This document shows, one piece after another, positions 1 through 8,238 of a DNA stretch of 49,906 bases (positions are counted from its first letter, which is position 1; every line of letters starts with the position of its first letter). Made by a program: the position numbers and the translations under genes. Below the pieces are notes generated by a model. That model ran no database searches and was not told the origin of the DNA. It was given only the letters and a program-made list of their open reading frames with translations. The stretch comes from Pseudomonadota bacterium (GTDB lineage Bacteria > Myxococcota_A > Bradymonadia > UBA4248): assembly GCA_017441205.1 (NCBI GenBank), contig JAFRYG010000137.1, positions 1 to 49,906 of the forward strand, read 5' to 3'.

Positions 1-2
1 AT

Positions 3-734
3 ACATCGGTACCTTCGTGCGAACATGAGGTCAATGTAGCGGATATCACGGAAACCTATTTTTATGGTTCATCCAATACCAGCGGCGTCGCTTCAGCAGT
101 CTGCAGCAAGTGCCACGAAACGGTCACCGTCGAAATCAAAACGAACGAACCCAGAACCAACATCATGCTCGTGACTCCGGAAGACCTTCAGACAGCCGGA
201 AAAACTACCGTCAAGGATTATATGGATGATGGTATGGGCAGCGTCTTTTATCAGAAAGAAGATGGCTGGGGAAGAATGGGCTACAGTTCCATTTACGGCA
301 TGGCATCTATGTGCGACGGCAATCGCAAGGCCGTGCAGACAAAGGATGCCTCGCAGCTCTATTGGGAAATCGCCGACAAATCGAAAAAATACGATGCCAA
401 TGGCCAGGAATCCGACGAAGGCAAATACCTCTCACTCATCGGATATCGCCTGACCCAGCCCAAATCAGTCAGCGGTTTTACGCTCTTTATCGATGCCATC
501 GATGGCAGCCTGACGGGGTTTGATCTTCTGGGCGGCGTCAAAAATGATGACGATACCTACAGCTGGAATGTGCTCTGGAGCAACCCCAATATCTCATATA
601 CAGACTATGACAAGACCACAAAATTCATCCATGCGGACTTTAATGAAATCAAGGTCGACGCTATACAAATTGGTGTAACCGATACAAAGAGCGACATCAT
701 CTACGCCTCCGAACTCGAAGTGTACGGACATTAA
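3..734 (+). CDS. Secreted protein, C-terminal part (5' end outside window)
   Basis: The reading frame is open from the window edge to the TAA at 732-734, so the N-terminus is missing; an internal ATG at 165 is probably not the start because coding sense continues upstream. The first visible residues carry a Cys-rich stretch (a CEH followed about 30 residues later by CSKCH), most simply a small zinc-ribbon-like or disulfide domain. The remaining ~190 residues are rich in Asp, Tyr, Ser and Gly, and end in a strand of the form ASELEVYG, which resembles the last strand of F5/8 type C (discoidin-like, galactose-binding-fold) domains. A surface or secreted carbohydrate-binding role is therefore inferred. 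The family assignment rests only on this C-terminal pattern and the overall composition. No neighbour on the same strand gives functional context. Confidence 0.6.
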   Translation, partial: TSVPSCEHEVNVADITETYFYGSSNTSGVASAVCSKCHETVTVEIKTNEPRTNIMLVTPEDLQTAGKTTVKDYMDDGMGSVFYQKEDGWGRMGYSSIYGMASMCDGNRKAVQTKDASQLYWEIADKSKKYDANGQESDEGKYLSLIGYRLTQPKSVSGFTLFIDAIDGSLTGFDLLGGVKNDDDTYSWNVLWSNPNISYTDYDKTTKFIHADFNEIKVDAIQIGVTDTKSDIIYASELEVYGH

Positions 735-817
735 TCCGTCCGCTCCCCTTTGATCGGATGTCCGGCACGAATTTTCATGGCGAGAAGCCAACCTGATGAG
801 CTCTCGCCACTCAAAAA

Positions 818-976
818 CGGTGCGTATTTGCGCAGCAAATAGCACCGAGGGGGTAGCTGCGTATTGGCGCGGGCTATCTCGCCTGCGGGCGACCACGTGG
901 GGTCGCCCCTACGGCTCAATACGCCCTGCGGGCGCGTCTATCTCGCCGTTGCTCGATACGCCGCGCCAATAGCAGC
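818..976. repeat. Nested hairpin element, locus 1
   Basis: Two members of the window-wide hairpin family lie here. The first (818-847) pairs CGGTGC-G-TATTTGC with GCAAATA-GCACCG, leaving one G unpaired. The second is large: GCTGC-G-TATTGGCGCG (856-871) pairs with CGCGCCAATA-GCAGC (962-976), again with one extra G. It encloses about 90 bp with further inverted repeats, including GGGCGACC/GGTCGCCC at 887-909. The rest of the 735-1095 gap shows no gene. A short GC-rich open frame here is a by-product of the palindromes. Confidence 0.7.
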
Positions 977-1095
977 GCAGGGGGCCACTGCCCCCTCCAC
1001 ACCAAAATCATCCCCAAAAACTAAAAAATCGAATCCCGATAAAAAACAGTTGTGTATTTGTCAGATTCCTGTATAAGCCGCCACTGTTTAAAATT

Positions 1096-1114
1096 ACTAA
1101 ACTTTTTGTTTAGT
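1096..1114. promoter_or_regulatory. Operator-like palindrome 1 upstream of the polyamine operon
   Basis: A perfect 7-5-7 inverted repeat, ACTAAAC-TTTTT-GTTTAGT. Its half-site is shared with the second palindrome 31 bp downstream (centre to centre), about three helical turns, so both lie on the same DNA face. It is likely bound by the cupin-XRE regulator encoded just downstream (inference). Confidence 0.55.
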
Positions 1115-1128
1115 GACAAAACTCGCAT

Positions 1129-1143
1129 TAAACAAATTGTTTA
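1129..1143. promoter_or_regulatory. Operator-like palindrome 2 upstream of the polyamine operon
   Basis: A perfect palindrome, TAAACAA-A-TTGTTTA, overlapping an AT-rich, -10-like segment (GATAAT at 1145-1150). Together with the 1096-1114 site it suggests autoregulation and repression of the regulator-pot operon. I could not fix a convincing -35/-10 pair. Confidence 0.55.
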
Positions 1144-1209
1144 GGATAATAAAACAACGGTTTGTCAATAGTTTACGAACTAAAATGCATTAGTAAGGGA
1201 AGCAAATCC

Positions 1210-1743
1210 ATGGATATTGGTGACAGGATAAAGCACCTGCGCAAACAAAAGGGACTGACACTCGAAGAGCTGGCTGCGCGTTCAGAACTCACGAAAGGTT
1301 TTCTGAGTCAGCTGGAGCGAAATCTGACTTCGCCCTCCATTGCGACGCTCGACGACATTCTGGAAGCGCTGGGAACGAGTCTTTCTGAATTCTTCAAGGA
1401 AGACAGCGATGAGCGCATCGTCTTTGGGGCATCTGATTTTTACATTGCCGAAAAAGACGATCACACCATCAAATGGATCGTCCCCAATGCCCAGAAACGC
1501 GCCATGGAACCGATTCTGCTCGAGCTTCCGCCGGAAGGACGATCATTCGACATGGCCCCCAACAACGGCGAGGAGTTTGCGTACGTCCTCGAGGGTTCAG
1601 TGACGCTATGCTGTGATGACAAGCGCTATACCGTCAGAAAAAACGAAACGTTCTATATGAAGTGCAACTCGTTCCACCATCTTGAAAACGAAAAGAAAAC
1701 GCCGGCCAAAGTGCTGTGGGTTTCGAATCCGCCGCTGTTCTGA
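1210..1743 (+). CDS. XRE-family regulator with C-terminal cupin domain (polyamine operon regulator)
   Basis: A 177-residue protein. The N-terminal helix-turn-helix of the XRE/Cro type covers about residues 1-65 (IGDRIKHLRKQKGLTLEELA, then SELTKGFLSQLE). A cupin domain fills the C-terminal half (PNNGEEFAYVLEGSVTL, then a ...FYMKCNSFHHLEN strand). This architecture is that of PuuR-like regulators, which bind a small ligand in the cupin and control polyamine uptake or catabolism genes. ATG 1210 is chosen over an in-frame TTG at 1162 because AAGGGA sits 9 nt upstream of it and the HTH begins right after. It is the first gene of the pot operon, with 18 nt to potA. Two palindromes upstream suggest autoregulation. 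Ligand identity (putrescine or spermidine) is inferred from the neighbours. Confidence 0.85.
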   Translation: MDIGDRIKHLRKQKGLTLEELAARSELTKGFLSQLERNLTSPSIATLDDILEALGTSLSEFFKEDSDERIVFGASDFYIAEKDDHTIKWIVPNAQKRAMEPILLELPPEGRSFDMAPNNGEEFAYVLEGSVTLCCDDKRYTVRKNETFYMKCNSFHHLENEKKTPAKVLWVSNPPLF

Positions 1744-1761
1744 CACAGTTCAGGAGATACC

Positions 1762-3354
1762 ATGCAAGAAGAAAAGAAAAAGATCATTCAAATCAAGAAT
1801 GTCGTCAAAAACTTCAATGATACCGTCGTCCTCAAGGGCGTTTCACTGGACATCTACGACAATGAATTCGTCACCCTGCTTGGGCCGTCGGGATGCGGCA
1901 AGACGACGCTTCTGAGAATTCTCGGCGGGTTTATCGATCCATCTTCGGGCGATGTTCTGTTCGAAAATGAAGATATTCTCAAGCTCCCGCCGTACAAGCG
2001 CGACATCAACACCGTGTTTCAGAAATACGCGCTTTTTCCGCATCTGAATGTCTACGACAACGTTGCCTTCGGCCTGAAACTCAAGAAAATGCCGAAGGAC
2101 GTCATCGACCGAAAAGTGCGCCGAATGCTCAAACTCGTCAATCTCGAGGACTACGGCAAGCGCAACATCAACGAGATGTCCGGCGGCCAGCAGCAGCGTA
2201 TTGCGATTGCACGCGCGCTCGTCAATGAGCCGTCGGTGCTTCTGCTCGACGAACCGCTCGGCGCGCTCGATCTGAAGCTGCGCAAGGAAATGCAGATCGA
2301 ACTCAAGCGCATCCAGCAGGAAGTCGGCATTACCTTTATCTTCGTCACCCATGATCAGGAAGAAGCCCTGACGATGTCCGACAAAATCGTCGTCATGAAG
2401 GGCGGCGAAATCCAGCAAGTCGGCACACCGACGGAGATTTACAACGAACCGGCCAACGAGTTCGTCGCCAATTTCATCGGCGAAACCAATATCATCGACG
2501 GAAAAATCATCGACGATCACACCGTGCGTTTTGAGGACAAAAACTTCCCCTGCGATGCGGCCAAAACCTTCGACAAGGATCAGCTCGTCGATGTCGTCAT
2601 CCGACCGGAAGATCTCGACGTCGTCCCCAGGGAACAGGGCATGCTCAAGGGCATTGTCAAAAGCCAGATTTTCAAGGGCGTCCATTACGATACGATCGTC
2701 GAAACGCGCCTCGGCACATCCATCACCGTCAAGATGCATGTTTCGGAAGACATGCCGACAGAAAATCGCACTGCCCACGAAAAGATCAGTGCCAACAGCT
2801 TCTTCCTCGATCTGGACGACGTCAAGGAACTCACGACGACCCGCATCCTGGAACTTGCCTCGGCAGAGGCCTGGGACAGCCAGACCGAAGAACCCGTCTC
2901 CATCCGGGATGTCGAAGCCAATATCGAAAATGCCATCGGCAAGTACCAGGTCACCTTCAGAACGGCCAATGGAACATCGATCACGGTCGAAGCCAATGTC
3001 ATCGAAGCAAACCGAAAAACGAGCAAGCTCTTCCAGGAAGAAATCTACGCGATGGATTTCTTTGTAAAGACGGACGACATCAAGGAATCCATGGCACTCG
3101 ACACAGATCTTCGCACCTGGGCCAATGCTTCGGCATGGTCTCTCGAGGATGGAACCGAAGTCGCCATTACGGATGTCAAATACGATTTTGACTGGGAAAA
3201 CATCGAACCCGGTGAATATGAAATCACGTTTGCCACCGAAGGCTATCAGTACAAGGTTTCGACGACCAAATCGTTGCCGGAAGGCAAGGAAGTCGGGCTC
3301 ATCTTTGATCCCGAAGACATCCACCTTATGGACAGGGAGACAATTCCAGGATGA
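1762..3354 (+). CDS. potA: Spermidine/putrescine ABC transporter ATPase PotA, with two Ig-like repeats inserted in the TOBE region
   Basis: The 530-residue ATPase energises polyamine import. The nucleotide-binding domain is complete: Walker A GPSGCGKT (41-48), signature SGGQQQ (140-145), Walker B VLLLDEP (159-165) and the H-loop His197. A TOBE domain starts near residue 275 (IRPEDLDVV) and its last strand is at the C-terminus ([12 protein letters not shown]). Between the two TOBE halves, residues ~319-495 hold two ~78-residue repeats with the pattern I-A-FF...A-AW...G-Y-VTF-T-GTSITV. These resemble bacterial Ig-like repeats usually seen on surface proteins. PotA proteins are commonly about 350-380 residues, so the excess matches the insert. 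AGGAG lies 6 nt before the ATG; the stop overlaps potB by 4 nt. No signal peptide, so the insert should be cytoplasmic. Confidence 0.93.
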   Translation: MQEEKKKIIQIKNVVKNFNDTVVLKGVSLDIYDNEFVTLLGPSGCGKTTLLRILGGFIDPSSGDVLFENEDILKLPPYKRDINTVFQKYALFPHLNVYDNVAFGLKLKKMPKDVIDRKVRRMLKLVNLEDYGKRNINEMSGGQQQRIAIARALVNEPSVLLLDEPLGALDLKLRKEMQIELKRIQQEVGITFIFVTHDQEEALTMSDKIVVMKGGEIQQVGTPTEIYNEPANEFVANFIGETNIIDGKIIDDHTVRFEDKNFPCDAAKTFDKDQLVDVVIRPEDLDVVPREQGMLKGIVKSQIFKGVHYDTIVETRLGTSITVKMHVSEDMPTENRTAHEKISANSFFLDLDDVKELTTTRILELASAEAWDSQTEEPVSIRDVEANIENAIGKYQVTFRTANGTSITVEANVIEANRKTSKLFQEEIYAMDFFVKTDDIKESMALDTDLRTWANASAWSLEDGTEVAITDVKYDFDWENIEPGEYEITFATEGYQYKVSTTKSLPEGKEVGLIFDPEDIHLMDRETIPG

Positions 3355-4196
3355 AACTCAAGATCAATCCATTCTTTTTCATGACCGGTCCATATTTGAT
3401 ATGGATAACGGCAATGATTGTGATCCCGATGCTCCTCATTGTCCTGTACGCCTTTACGATCGAAGGCAATGATGTTGCAACGATCCAGTTTTCTCTCGAT
3501 AATTTTGTTCGTTTTGTGACGGACAAGACATTTCTGTTCGTCGTCGGAAAATCCCTGTGGATAGCTTTTCTCACGACGATTATCTGCATTATTCTGGGAT
3601 ACCCGATTGCCTATATCATTTCCAAATCCAGGGGCAGACAGAGTCTCATTCTGATACTTCTGCTCACGCTGCCGACGTGGATCAACATGCTCGTACGGAC
3701 GTACGCCTGGATGGGAATTCTCCAGGAAGGCGGTGTGCTTTCGAATCTGCTCGAAATGATAGGCATCCCGGGAGTTTCGCTGCTCTATACGGATTTCGCG
3801 GTAGCCCTCGGCATGGTCTATAACTTCCTGCCATTTATGGTGCTGCAGATCCATACCTCGCTTGCCAAGATGGACAACAGTCTGCTGGAAGCCGCCTCCG
3901 ATCTCGGAGCCAACAAGGTTCAGAGTTTCCTGCGCGTCACGCTGCCGCTCTCGATGCCGGGCGTCGTCAGCGGTATCACACTCGTATTCCTGCCGGCAGT
4001 CAGTTCCTTCTTTATCCCCAAACTTCTCGGCGGCGGACAATACGTCCTCGTCGGCAACGTCATTGAAAATCAGTTCATTACAGCGGGCAAATGGAACTTT
4101 GGATCGGCCATCTCACTCATCATGGCGATCATCATCATCTTTTCGATGTGGCTAACGCGAAAAATCGAAGTTCAGCCGCGCAAGGAGGAGAACTAG
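3351..4196 (+). CDS. potB: Polyamine ABC transporter permease PotB
   Basis: A 281-residue integral membrane protein with six predicted hydrophobic helices. The cytoplasmic EAA loop that docks on the ATPase is clear ([21 protein letters not shown], about residues 181-201). It forms a heterodimeric channel with PotC. The start codon overlaps the stop of potA (ATGA), so translation is probably coupled, and it ends 3 nt before potC. Length and topology are normal for PotB/PotH permeases. Assignment as the PotB half follows from gene order and the longer first periplasmic region; substrate specificity is inferred from the whole operon. Confidence 0.92.
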   Translation: MKLKINPFFFMTGPYLIWITAMIVIPMLLIVLYAFTIEGNDVATIQFSLDNFVRFVTDKTFLFVVGKSLWIAFLTTIICIILGYPIAYIISKSRGRQSLILILLLTLPTWINMLVRTYAWMGILQEGGVLSNLLEMIGIPGVSLLYTDFAVALGMVYNFLPFMVLQIHTSLAKMDNSLLEAASDLGANKVQSFLRVTLPLSMPGVVSGITLVFLPAVSSFFIPKLLGGGQYVLVGNVIENQFITAGKWNFGSAISLIMAIIIIFSMWLTRKIEVQPRKEEN

Positions 4197-4199
4197 ATC

Positions 4200-5009
4200 A
4201 TGCATAAACCAAACAGAATCTGGAATATCTTCTCCAAAACGATGATCGGGTTCTCCCTGCTCTTCTTCTATCTTCCCATCGTCTATATCATCGTCTTTTC
4301 TTTCAACGGAAAACGTTCCCTGTCTGAACTGGATGGATTCTCGCTGCAGTGGTATGAAAAGATGTTTGCCGATCCGATCATGATGGACTCGGTCGTCGTC
4401 ACCATCCTCATTGCCGTTCTGGCGACCATCATCTCGACGCTGCTCGGAACGATCACGGCCATCGGCCTGAGCAAATGCGGGAAATCCTTCCGCAATGCCG
4501 TCGAACGCGTCAACGAACTCCCCGTCATGAATCCCGATATCGTGACCGGCATCAGCCTGCTCATGCTTTTTTCGGCACTCGCCGTATCCAAGGGCTTTGT
4601 GACGATGCTCCTCGCACACATCATGTTCTGCACGCCGTTCGTCATTCTGTCGATCATGCCCAAACTGCGGACGCTCGATCCCAATCTGACCGATGCTGCA
4701 CTCGACCTGGGATGCACGCCATTCCAGGCCATGTTCAAGGTCATCGTCCCCCAGATCAGACCCGCAATTTTTACCGGCGCACTCATCGCATTCACCATGA
4801 GTTTCGATGATTTCGTCATCTCCTACTTCGTTACGGGCGATGGCGTCCAGAACATCTCGATCCTCGTCTATACCATGTCCAAACGCGTCGATCCCTCGAT
4901 CAATGCACTCTCGACACTCGTCATTCTCATCATCACGGTTGCATTGCTCATCGTCAATATCGTCCCGCACTTCCTGCACAGGAAAAAAACACCTCTGGAA
5001 ACAAAATAA
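4200..5009 (+). CDS. potC: Polyamine ABC transporter permease PotC
   Basis: A 269-residue permease with about six membrane helices; the first is LLFFYLPIVYIIVFSFN. The EAA loop is DAALDLGCTPFQAMFKVIVP. The motif FSFNG after the first helix and the sequence SFDDFVISYFV are typical of PotC/PotI proteins. A strong ribosome binding site (AAGGAGG at 4183-4189) precedes the ATG, although the gap to potB is only 3 nt. Pairs with PotB in the inner membrane. The following 81 nt to potD contain no obvious promoter or terminator. Confidence 0.93.
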   Translation: MHKPNRIWNIFSKTMIGFSLLFFYLPIVYIIVFSFNGKRSLSELDGFSLQWYEKMFADPIMMDSVVVTILIAVLATIISTLLGTITAIGLSKCGKSFRNAVERVNELPVMNPDIVTGISLLMLFSALAVSKGFVTMLLAHIMFCTPFVILSIMPKLRTLDPNLTDAALDLGCTPFQAMFKVIVPQIRPAIFTGALIAFTMSFDDFVISYFVTGDGVQNISILVYTMSKRVDPSINALSTLVILIITVALLIVNIVPHFLHRKKTPLETK

Positions 5010-5090
5010 CTCTCGCTTCCCTTTCCAACTGTCCTTTACAATTCATTCACAAAACAGGGAATCTTCCCAACACTACACAAAGGAAATCCA

Positions 5091-6194
5091 ATGAAACACT
5101 CATCTTTTGCCATTTTTGCCTCTGTGGCTCTCCTCATGATCTGCGGACTCTTTATCTTTGCCGGCTGCGGCAAAGCAAAATCCGCTGCCATCGAAAAATA
5201 CGGTTCAGACAGGCTGAAGCTCTATCTGCCCGGCGCATACATGAGCGACTCACTCATCCCGAACTTCGAAAAACAATATGGCGTCAAAGTTATCGTCGAA
5301 TACTTTGACAGCAACGAAATGATGTATGCAAAAGTTCAGGCCGGCGACAAATATGACGTTCTGATCCCCTCCGACTACATGATCGAACGCCTTCTCTCGC
5401 AGAAAATGCTGCAGCCGCTCGATAAAAATGCCCTGACCAACATCAAGGAACTCTCACCGGCTGTCATGAACCTCAAATACGATCCCAACAACACCTACTC
5501 CATCCCTTACTTCTGGGGCAACGTGGGCATCGTCTACAACACCAAGAAAGTCGATCCCAAAGTCGTCGAAGAACAGGGATACAGCATCTTCCAGAATCCC
5601 GATTATGCCGGCCGCATCTACTGGTATGATTCGGAACGCGACAGCTTCATGATTGCCCTCAAAGTTCTCGGTTACTCCATGAACACCGAAAACAAGGACG
5701 AAATCAACAAAGCTTACGAATGGCTGCTCAAGATGAACGACACCATGAATCCCGCCTACGTCACCGACGAAGTCATCGACGCCATGACCACCGGCAAACA
5801 GAAGGATATCGCTATCGTCTATTCCGGCGACGCTGCCACTGTCCTCAAGGAAAACAAAGACATGAGCTATTTCGCCCCCAACGAGGGAACGAACGTCTGG
5901 TACGACGCCATGGTCATTCCGGCCAATGCTCAGGCCCCCAAACTCGCCAATGAATTCATCAATTACGTCATGACGTACGATGTCTCACTCGAAAACACCA
6001 AAGCCGTCGGCTATGCATCTCCCAACGACAAAGTACTCAAGGAAATGTCCGCTCCCGATGGCCTGTTCGGCCAGAACAAAGCTTATCTGCCGCGTTCCGG
6101 TTACGATAAGGACGAAATCTTCCACGACAACGAAGTCATTCGATCGATGATCTCTGAGCTCTGGATCAAGGTTAAGGCCCACAAAGCCAACTAA
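5091..6194 (+). CDS. potD: Polyamine-binding lipoprotein PotD
   Basis: A 367-residue extracytoplasmic solute-binding protein of the spermidine/putrescine family. The N-terminal signal ends in a lipobox (FAGC, Cys at about residue 25), so it should be membrane-anchored. Typical PotD stretches are IEKYGSDRLKLYLPGAYMSD..., DVLIPSDYMIERL, IPYFWGNVGIVYNTKKVDP and AIVYSGDAATVLKE. It delivers ligand to PotBC. AAAGGAA lies just upstream of the ATG. It is the last gene of the operon; hairpins with a T-run follow immediately. Confidence 0.93.
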   Translation: MKHSSFAIFASVALLMICGLFIFAGCGKAKSAAIEKYGSDRLKLYLPGAYMSDSLIPNFEKQYGVKVIVEYFDSNEMMYAKVQAGDKYDVLIPSDYMIERLLSQKMLQPLDKNALTNIKELSPAVMNLKYDPNNTYSIPYFWGNVGIVYNTKKVDPKVVEEQGYSIFQNPDYAGRIYWYDSERDSFMIALKVLGYSMNTENKDEINKAYEWLLKMNDTMNPAYVTDEVIDAMTTGKQKDIAIVYSGDAATVLKENKDMSYFAPNEGTNVWYDAMVIPANAQAPKLANEFINYVMTYDVSLENTKAVGYASPNDKVLKEMSAPDGLFGQNKAYLPRSGYDKDEIFHDNEVIRSMISELWIKVKAHKAN

Positions 6195-6212
6195 TTCTGC
6201 TTTTTTGGGGGA

Positions 6213-6293
6213 CGCCTATCCGGCCGCACAAACGGCGGCCCGGATACGGCGCCCATTGTGCCGACCTATGCCGAAACGGCATACGGTCGGCAT
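6213..6293 (+). terminator. Double hairpin of the bulged family, acting as terminator after potD
   Basis: The first hairpin pairs CGCC-TATCCGG... with ...CCGGATA-C-GGCG (6213-6251). The second pairs TGCCGACC-TATGCCG (6259-6273) with CGGCATA-C-GGTCGGCA (6277-6292) and runs into a T-tract at 6293-6299. Each has one unpaired C after the ATA. The second hairpin is a good Rho-independent terminator for the pot operon, and both belong to the family found at eight loci. Confidence 0.75.
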
Positions 6294-6302
6294 TTTTTTA
6301 TT

Positions 6303-7220
6303 TTATATCGTCGCAAGCATCTCAAGAACCTGCCGCCGATCAATCGGCGACTTCCCATAGGGGACATGCGAATTCCCAAAATGAATCTCGCCCTCGTAAT
6401 CGTACTGCATCTGCCTGAGGACATAAGCGGTTATCTGTGAGATCTGAGTTTCGTATTTTTCGGCCCCCAGCTGTTGACGCGGCGTAATTTCTATCACGGT
6501 CCCGCTGTCCGACGATCTGGTTCGAATGGGCACAGACTCAATCCATGTCCTCTTTTTAGCCGAAAGCTTCCAAAGGATCCTGCCTGATTTCTGTCCATGT
6601 ACGAGCTCGCGGATCGCCGTATCATTCCTGCGCATTTTTTGAGGGCTGGATTCCGATGCCGCGGCATTGAACGAAATCCATTCCGTCCCCTGCAAAGGTT
6701 CAGGATATACGAATGATGTACATCTGTTTTCGATATTCTTTCGGAATTCCAAAAAGGGGACCGGAAATCTCGATCGAATCTGAAATCCTTCAAAATTCAC
6801 CGTCCCGCGTCTTGGGAACTGGCACATATAATGTGCCGTTGCCGTTTGTCCCGGATTGAGTTTCTGTACAAATATCGGTCCGATCGAGTGTGCATCGTCG
6901 AACTGTTCAAAAACATGAATGCCATAAACGGGACTCTTTCCGGTGTTCGTAATGAGAACATCAATTCTGGTATCGCGTCCTGCATAGATCTCTTCGACGA
7001 ACCGACGTTCAATGCACAAATTCTGGGCCAGATTGCGTCTTGCAAGGAAAAAGAAGACCAGGACTGCGGCAAAGAAACAACAGAAGAGCAGCATAAGTCC
7101 ATTCTGCCCCGAATAGATAGCCGCGCATCCAAGTCCCAAAAAGAACAAAAGAAAAAGCGCGCCCTCGGTATTTATGGCGATTTGCACTCTGGATGTCTTT
7201 TGCGAAACGGAATCAGACAT
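6303..7220 (-). CDS. DUF58-family membrane protein
   Basis: About 305 residues. Two hydrophobic helices lie at the N-terminus (GALFLLFFLGLGCAAIYSG, then LMLLFCCFFAAVLVFFFLAR). A soluble part follows that begins NLCIERRFVEEIYAGRDTRI, the usual entry into DUF58 proteins, which often have a degenerate vWA fold. I place the start at ATG 7220: the open frame continues upstream to 7418, but only by reading through the terminator and both tRNA genes. No clear ribosome site is visible. Unlike the DUF58 gene at 34889, it has no MoxR partner next to it. Role unknown; such proteins usually work with MoxR ATPases, so a trans partnership with the 33878 gene is possible but unproven. Confidence 0.75.
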   Translation of the reverse strand: MSDSVSQKTSRVQIAINTEGALFLLFFLGLGCAAIYSGQNGLMLLFCCFFAAVLVFFFLARRNLAQNLCIERRFVEEIYAGRDTRIDVLITNTGKSPVYGIHVFEQFDDAHSIGPIFVQKLNPGQTATAHYMCQFPRRGTVNFEGFQIRSRFPVPFLEFRKNIENRCTSFVYPEPLQGTEWISFNAAASESSPQKMRRNDTAIRELVHGQKSGRILWKLSAKKRTWIESVPIRTRSSDSGTVIEITPRQQLGAEKYETQISQITAYVLRQMQYDYEGEIHFGNSHVPYGKSPIDRRQVLEMLATI

Positions 7221-7241
7221 AAAGGATGCCAAAAAGAGGGC

Positions 7242-7268
7242 AAAAAAAAAGGCCCAGAAACAGGCCTT
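7242..7268 (-). terminator. Rho-independent terminator of the tRNA-Cys pair
   Basis: On the minus strand, AAGGCC-TGTTTCT-GGCCTT-like stem (7263-7268 with 7249-7254) followed by a run of nine T (7242-7250). It lies 8 nt after the downstream tRNA and before the DUF58 gene. Confidence 0.8.
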
Positions 7269-7275
7269 AAAAAAA

Positions 7276-7345
7276 GGCGAGTAACGGATTCGAACCGCTG
7301 TAGAAGGATTTGCAGTCCTCTGCCTAGCCTCTCGGCCAACTCGCC
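7276..7345 (-). tRNA. tRNA-Cys (GCA), copy 2
   Basis: A 70-nt cloverleaf on the minus strand: acceptor GGCGAGT/ACTCGCC, D-arm GGCCGAGAGGCTAGGC, anticodon loop CTGCAAA (anticodon GCA) on an AGGA/TCCT stem, and T-arm AGCGG-TTCGAAT-CCGTT. CCA is not encoded. It is identical to the copy at 7355-7424. Confidence 0.95.
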
Positions 7346-7354
7346 AGTCGAAAA

Positions 7355-7424
7355 GGCGAGTAACGGATTCGAACCGCTGTAGAAGGATTTGCAGTCCTCT
7401 GCCTAGCCTCTCGGCCAACTCGCC
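7355..7424 (-). tRNA. tRNA-Cys (GCA), copy 1
   Basis: A 70-nt minus-strand tRNA identical base for base to the copy at 7276-7345, separated by a 9-nt spacer. Same anticodon GCA, no encoded CCA. The pair is probably one transcript, ending at the 7242-7268 terminator. Confidence 0.95.
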
Positions 7425-7728
7425 ATTTGACGTGCGCGTATGTACACGTTTGTGAGAGATTTGTCAACAAAAAATCGCAACTCCTGGTTAGTGATTAGTT
7501 GGTAATGCGGAACGCTAAATGCAGAATGAGGCAGCGTGCAGACAATGCGATTCCAAGCGAATAGCCGATTACGAACTGAGTAAAAGCACAGCGTAACCCA
7601 CGGAACAGAGTTTAGTGGTTAGTTGGACGTTAAGAAGTGACAGAGACTACCAGGGAGAAATGCCATACCAGCTCCAAATAAACCACATGTACACCCAAAA
7701 CCTACATCACAAAAAAACGTACTATTAG
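7425..7728. other. Gene-free stretch with short ACTAAYCACTAACCA-like sequences
   Basis: No credible gene. The sequence holds two minus-strand copies of a short motif (AACTAATCACTAACCA at 7485-7500 and a variant near 7610-7624) that recurs directly before the genes at 23759 and 45051. Upstream promoter signals for the tRNA pair should also be here, but I cannot assign them. Confidence 0.4.
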
Positions 7729-8095
7729 CTAACCTAAGGGTTACCTCACGCTCCCATTCCCGCCCGCCGACTCGCCGTCCAACCCAAAATACGCACGGTC
7801 TTGGCACACTACCCCCTTTCCGACAATGATGAATCGTAAAAAATGGGATACCTATGTGCCTGGCATGCACGACACTCCATCATCATGTACCGCGTCCGGA
7901 TTCGATAATGATGTACACCGCCCCTCGGTCGTTCGTGCATTATGTCGGGATATTTTTGTCATTAGACAAATCCGGATGAATACATGCGGCACCTCATCGA
8001 CAGGGAAGGTCCATTCCTTCACACTAATGATGCCATTGAGGATGCAATTGTTTCACTTGGACGTACGATTTTTTTTGCATGTGTACATTGTTCTC
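7729..8095 (+). repeat. Dispersed ~360-bp repeat, copy A
   Basis: This segment aligns end to end with the reverse complement of 26866-27226. Shared blocks include CCCATTCCCGCCCGCCGAC near 7753, ATGTGCCTGGCATG near 7854, CCGGATGAATACATG near 7971, CTAATGATGCCATT near 8023 and GTACGATTTTTTTT near 8063. I estimate roughly 70-75% identity by eye. No long open frame spans it. It may be a relic or a non-autonomous mobile sequence. Confidence 0.7.
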
Positions 8096-8137
8096 ACAAA
8101 AATACTTCTATCTGTGAGGAACAATGGGAAACCCATC

Positions 8138-8180
8138 AAAAAAAACGCCGCCCGTATGCCCGGCTGGACATAGGGCGGCG
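8138..8180 (-). terminator. Terminator of bamA, hairpin of the bulged family
   Basis: CGCCGCCC-G-TATGCC (8146-8160) pairs with GGACATA-GGGCGGCG (to 8180) with one mismatch and one unpaired G. On the minus strand it is followed by eight T (8138-8145), so it can terminate bamA transcription. Confidence 0.7.
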
Positions 8181-8187
8181 CAAAGCG

Positions 8188-8218
8188 CGCCGTATGTGTG
8201 CCACAGCACACATAGGCG
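8188..8218. repeat. Bulged hairpin, locus 3 second unit
   Basis: CGCC-G-TATGTGTGC pairs with GCACACATA-GGCG, leaving one G unpaired. It lies between the bamA stop and the bamA terminator hairpin. Confidence 0.7.
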
Positions 8219-8238
8219 AGCCCACAAATCAAACAAAA

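Noticed and set aside
864..1076. Small plus-strand open frame of 70 codons rich in Ala/Pro
   Set aside because: It lies wholly in the palindromic hairpin element and has no ribosome site or recognisable domain.
1843..3324. Long open frame (493 codons) on the minus strand opposite potA
   Set aside because: It is antisense to a clearly conserved ABC ATPase and shows no recognisable domain; it arises from codon bias of the real gene.
7221..7418. N-terminal extension of the DUF58 gene up to 7418
   Set aside because: It would be translated from both tRNA genes and their terminator; the protein signal begins at ATG 7220.
7826..8173. Plus-strand open frame of 115 codons in the dispersed repeat
   Set aside because: The inverted copy of the repeat breaks this frame and no consistent protein is conserved, apart from a few shared words.
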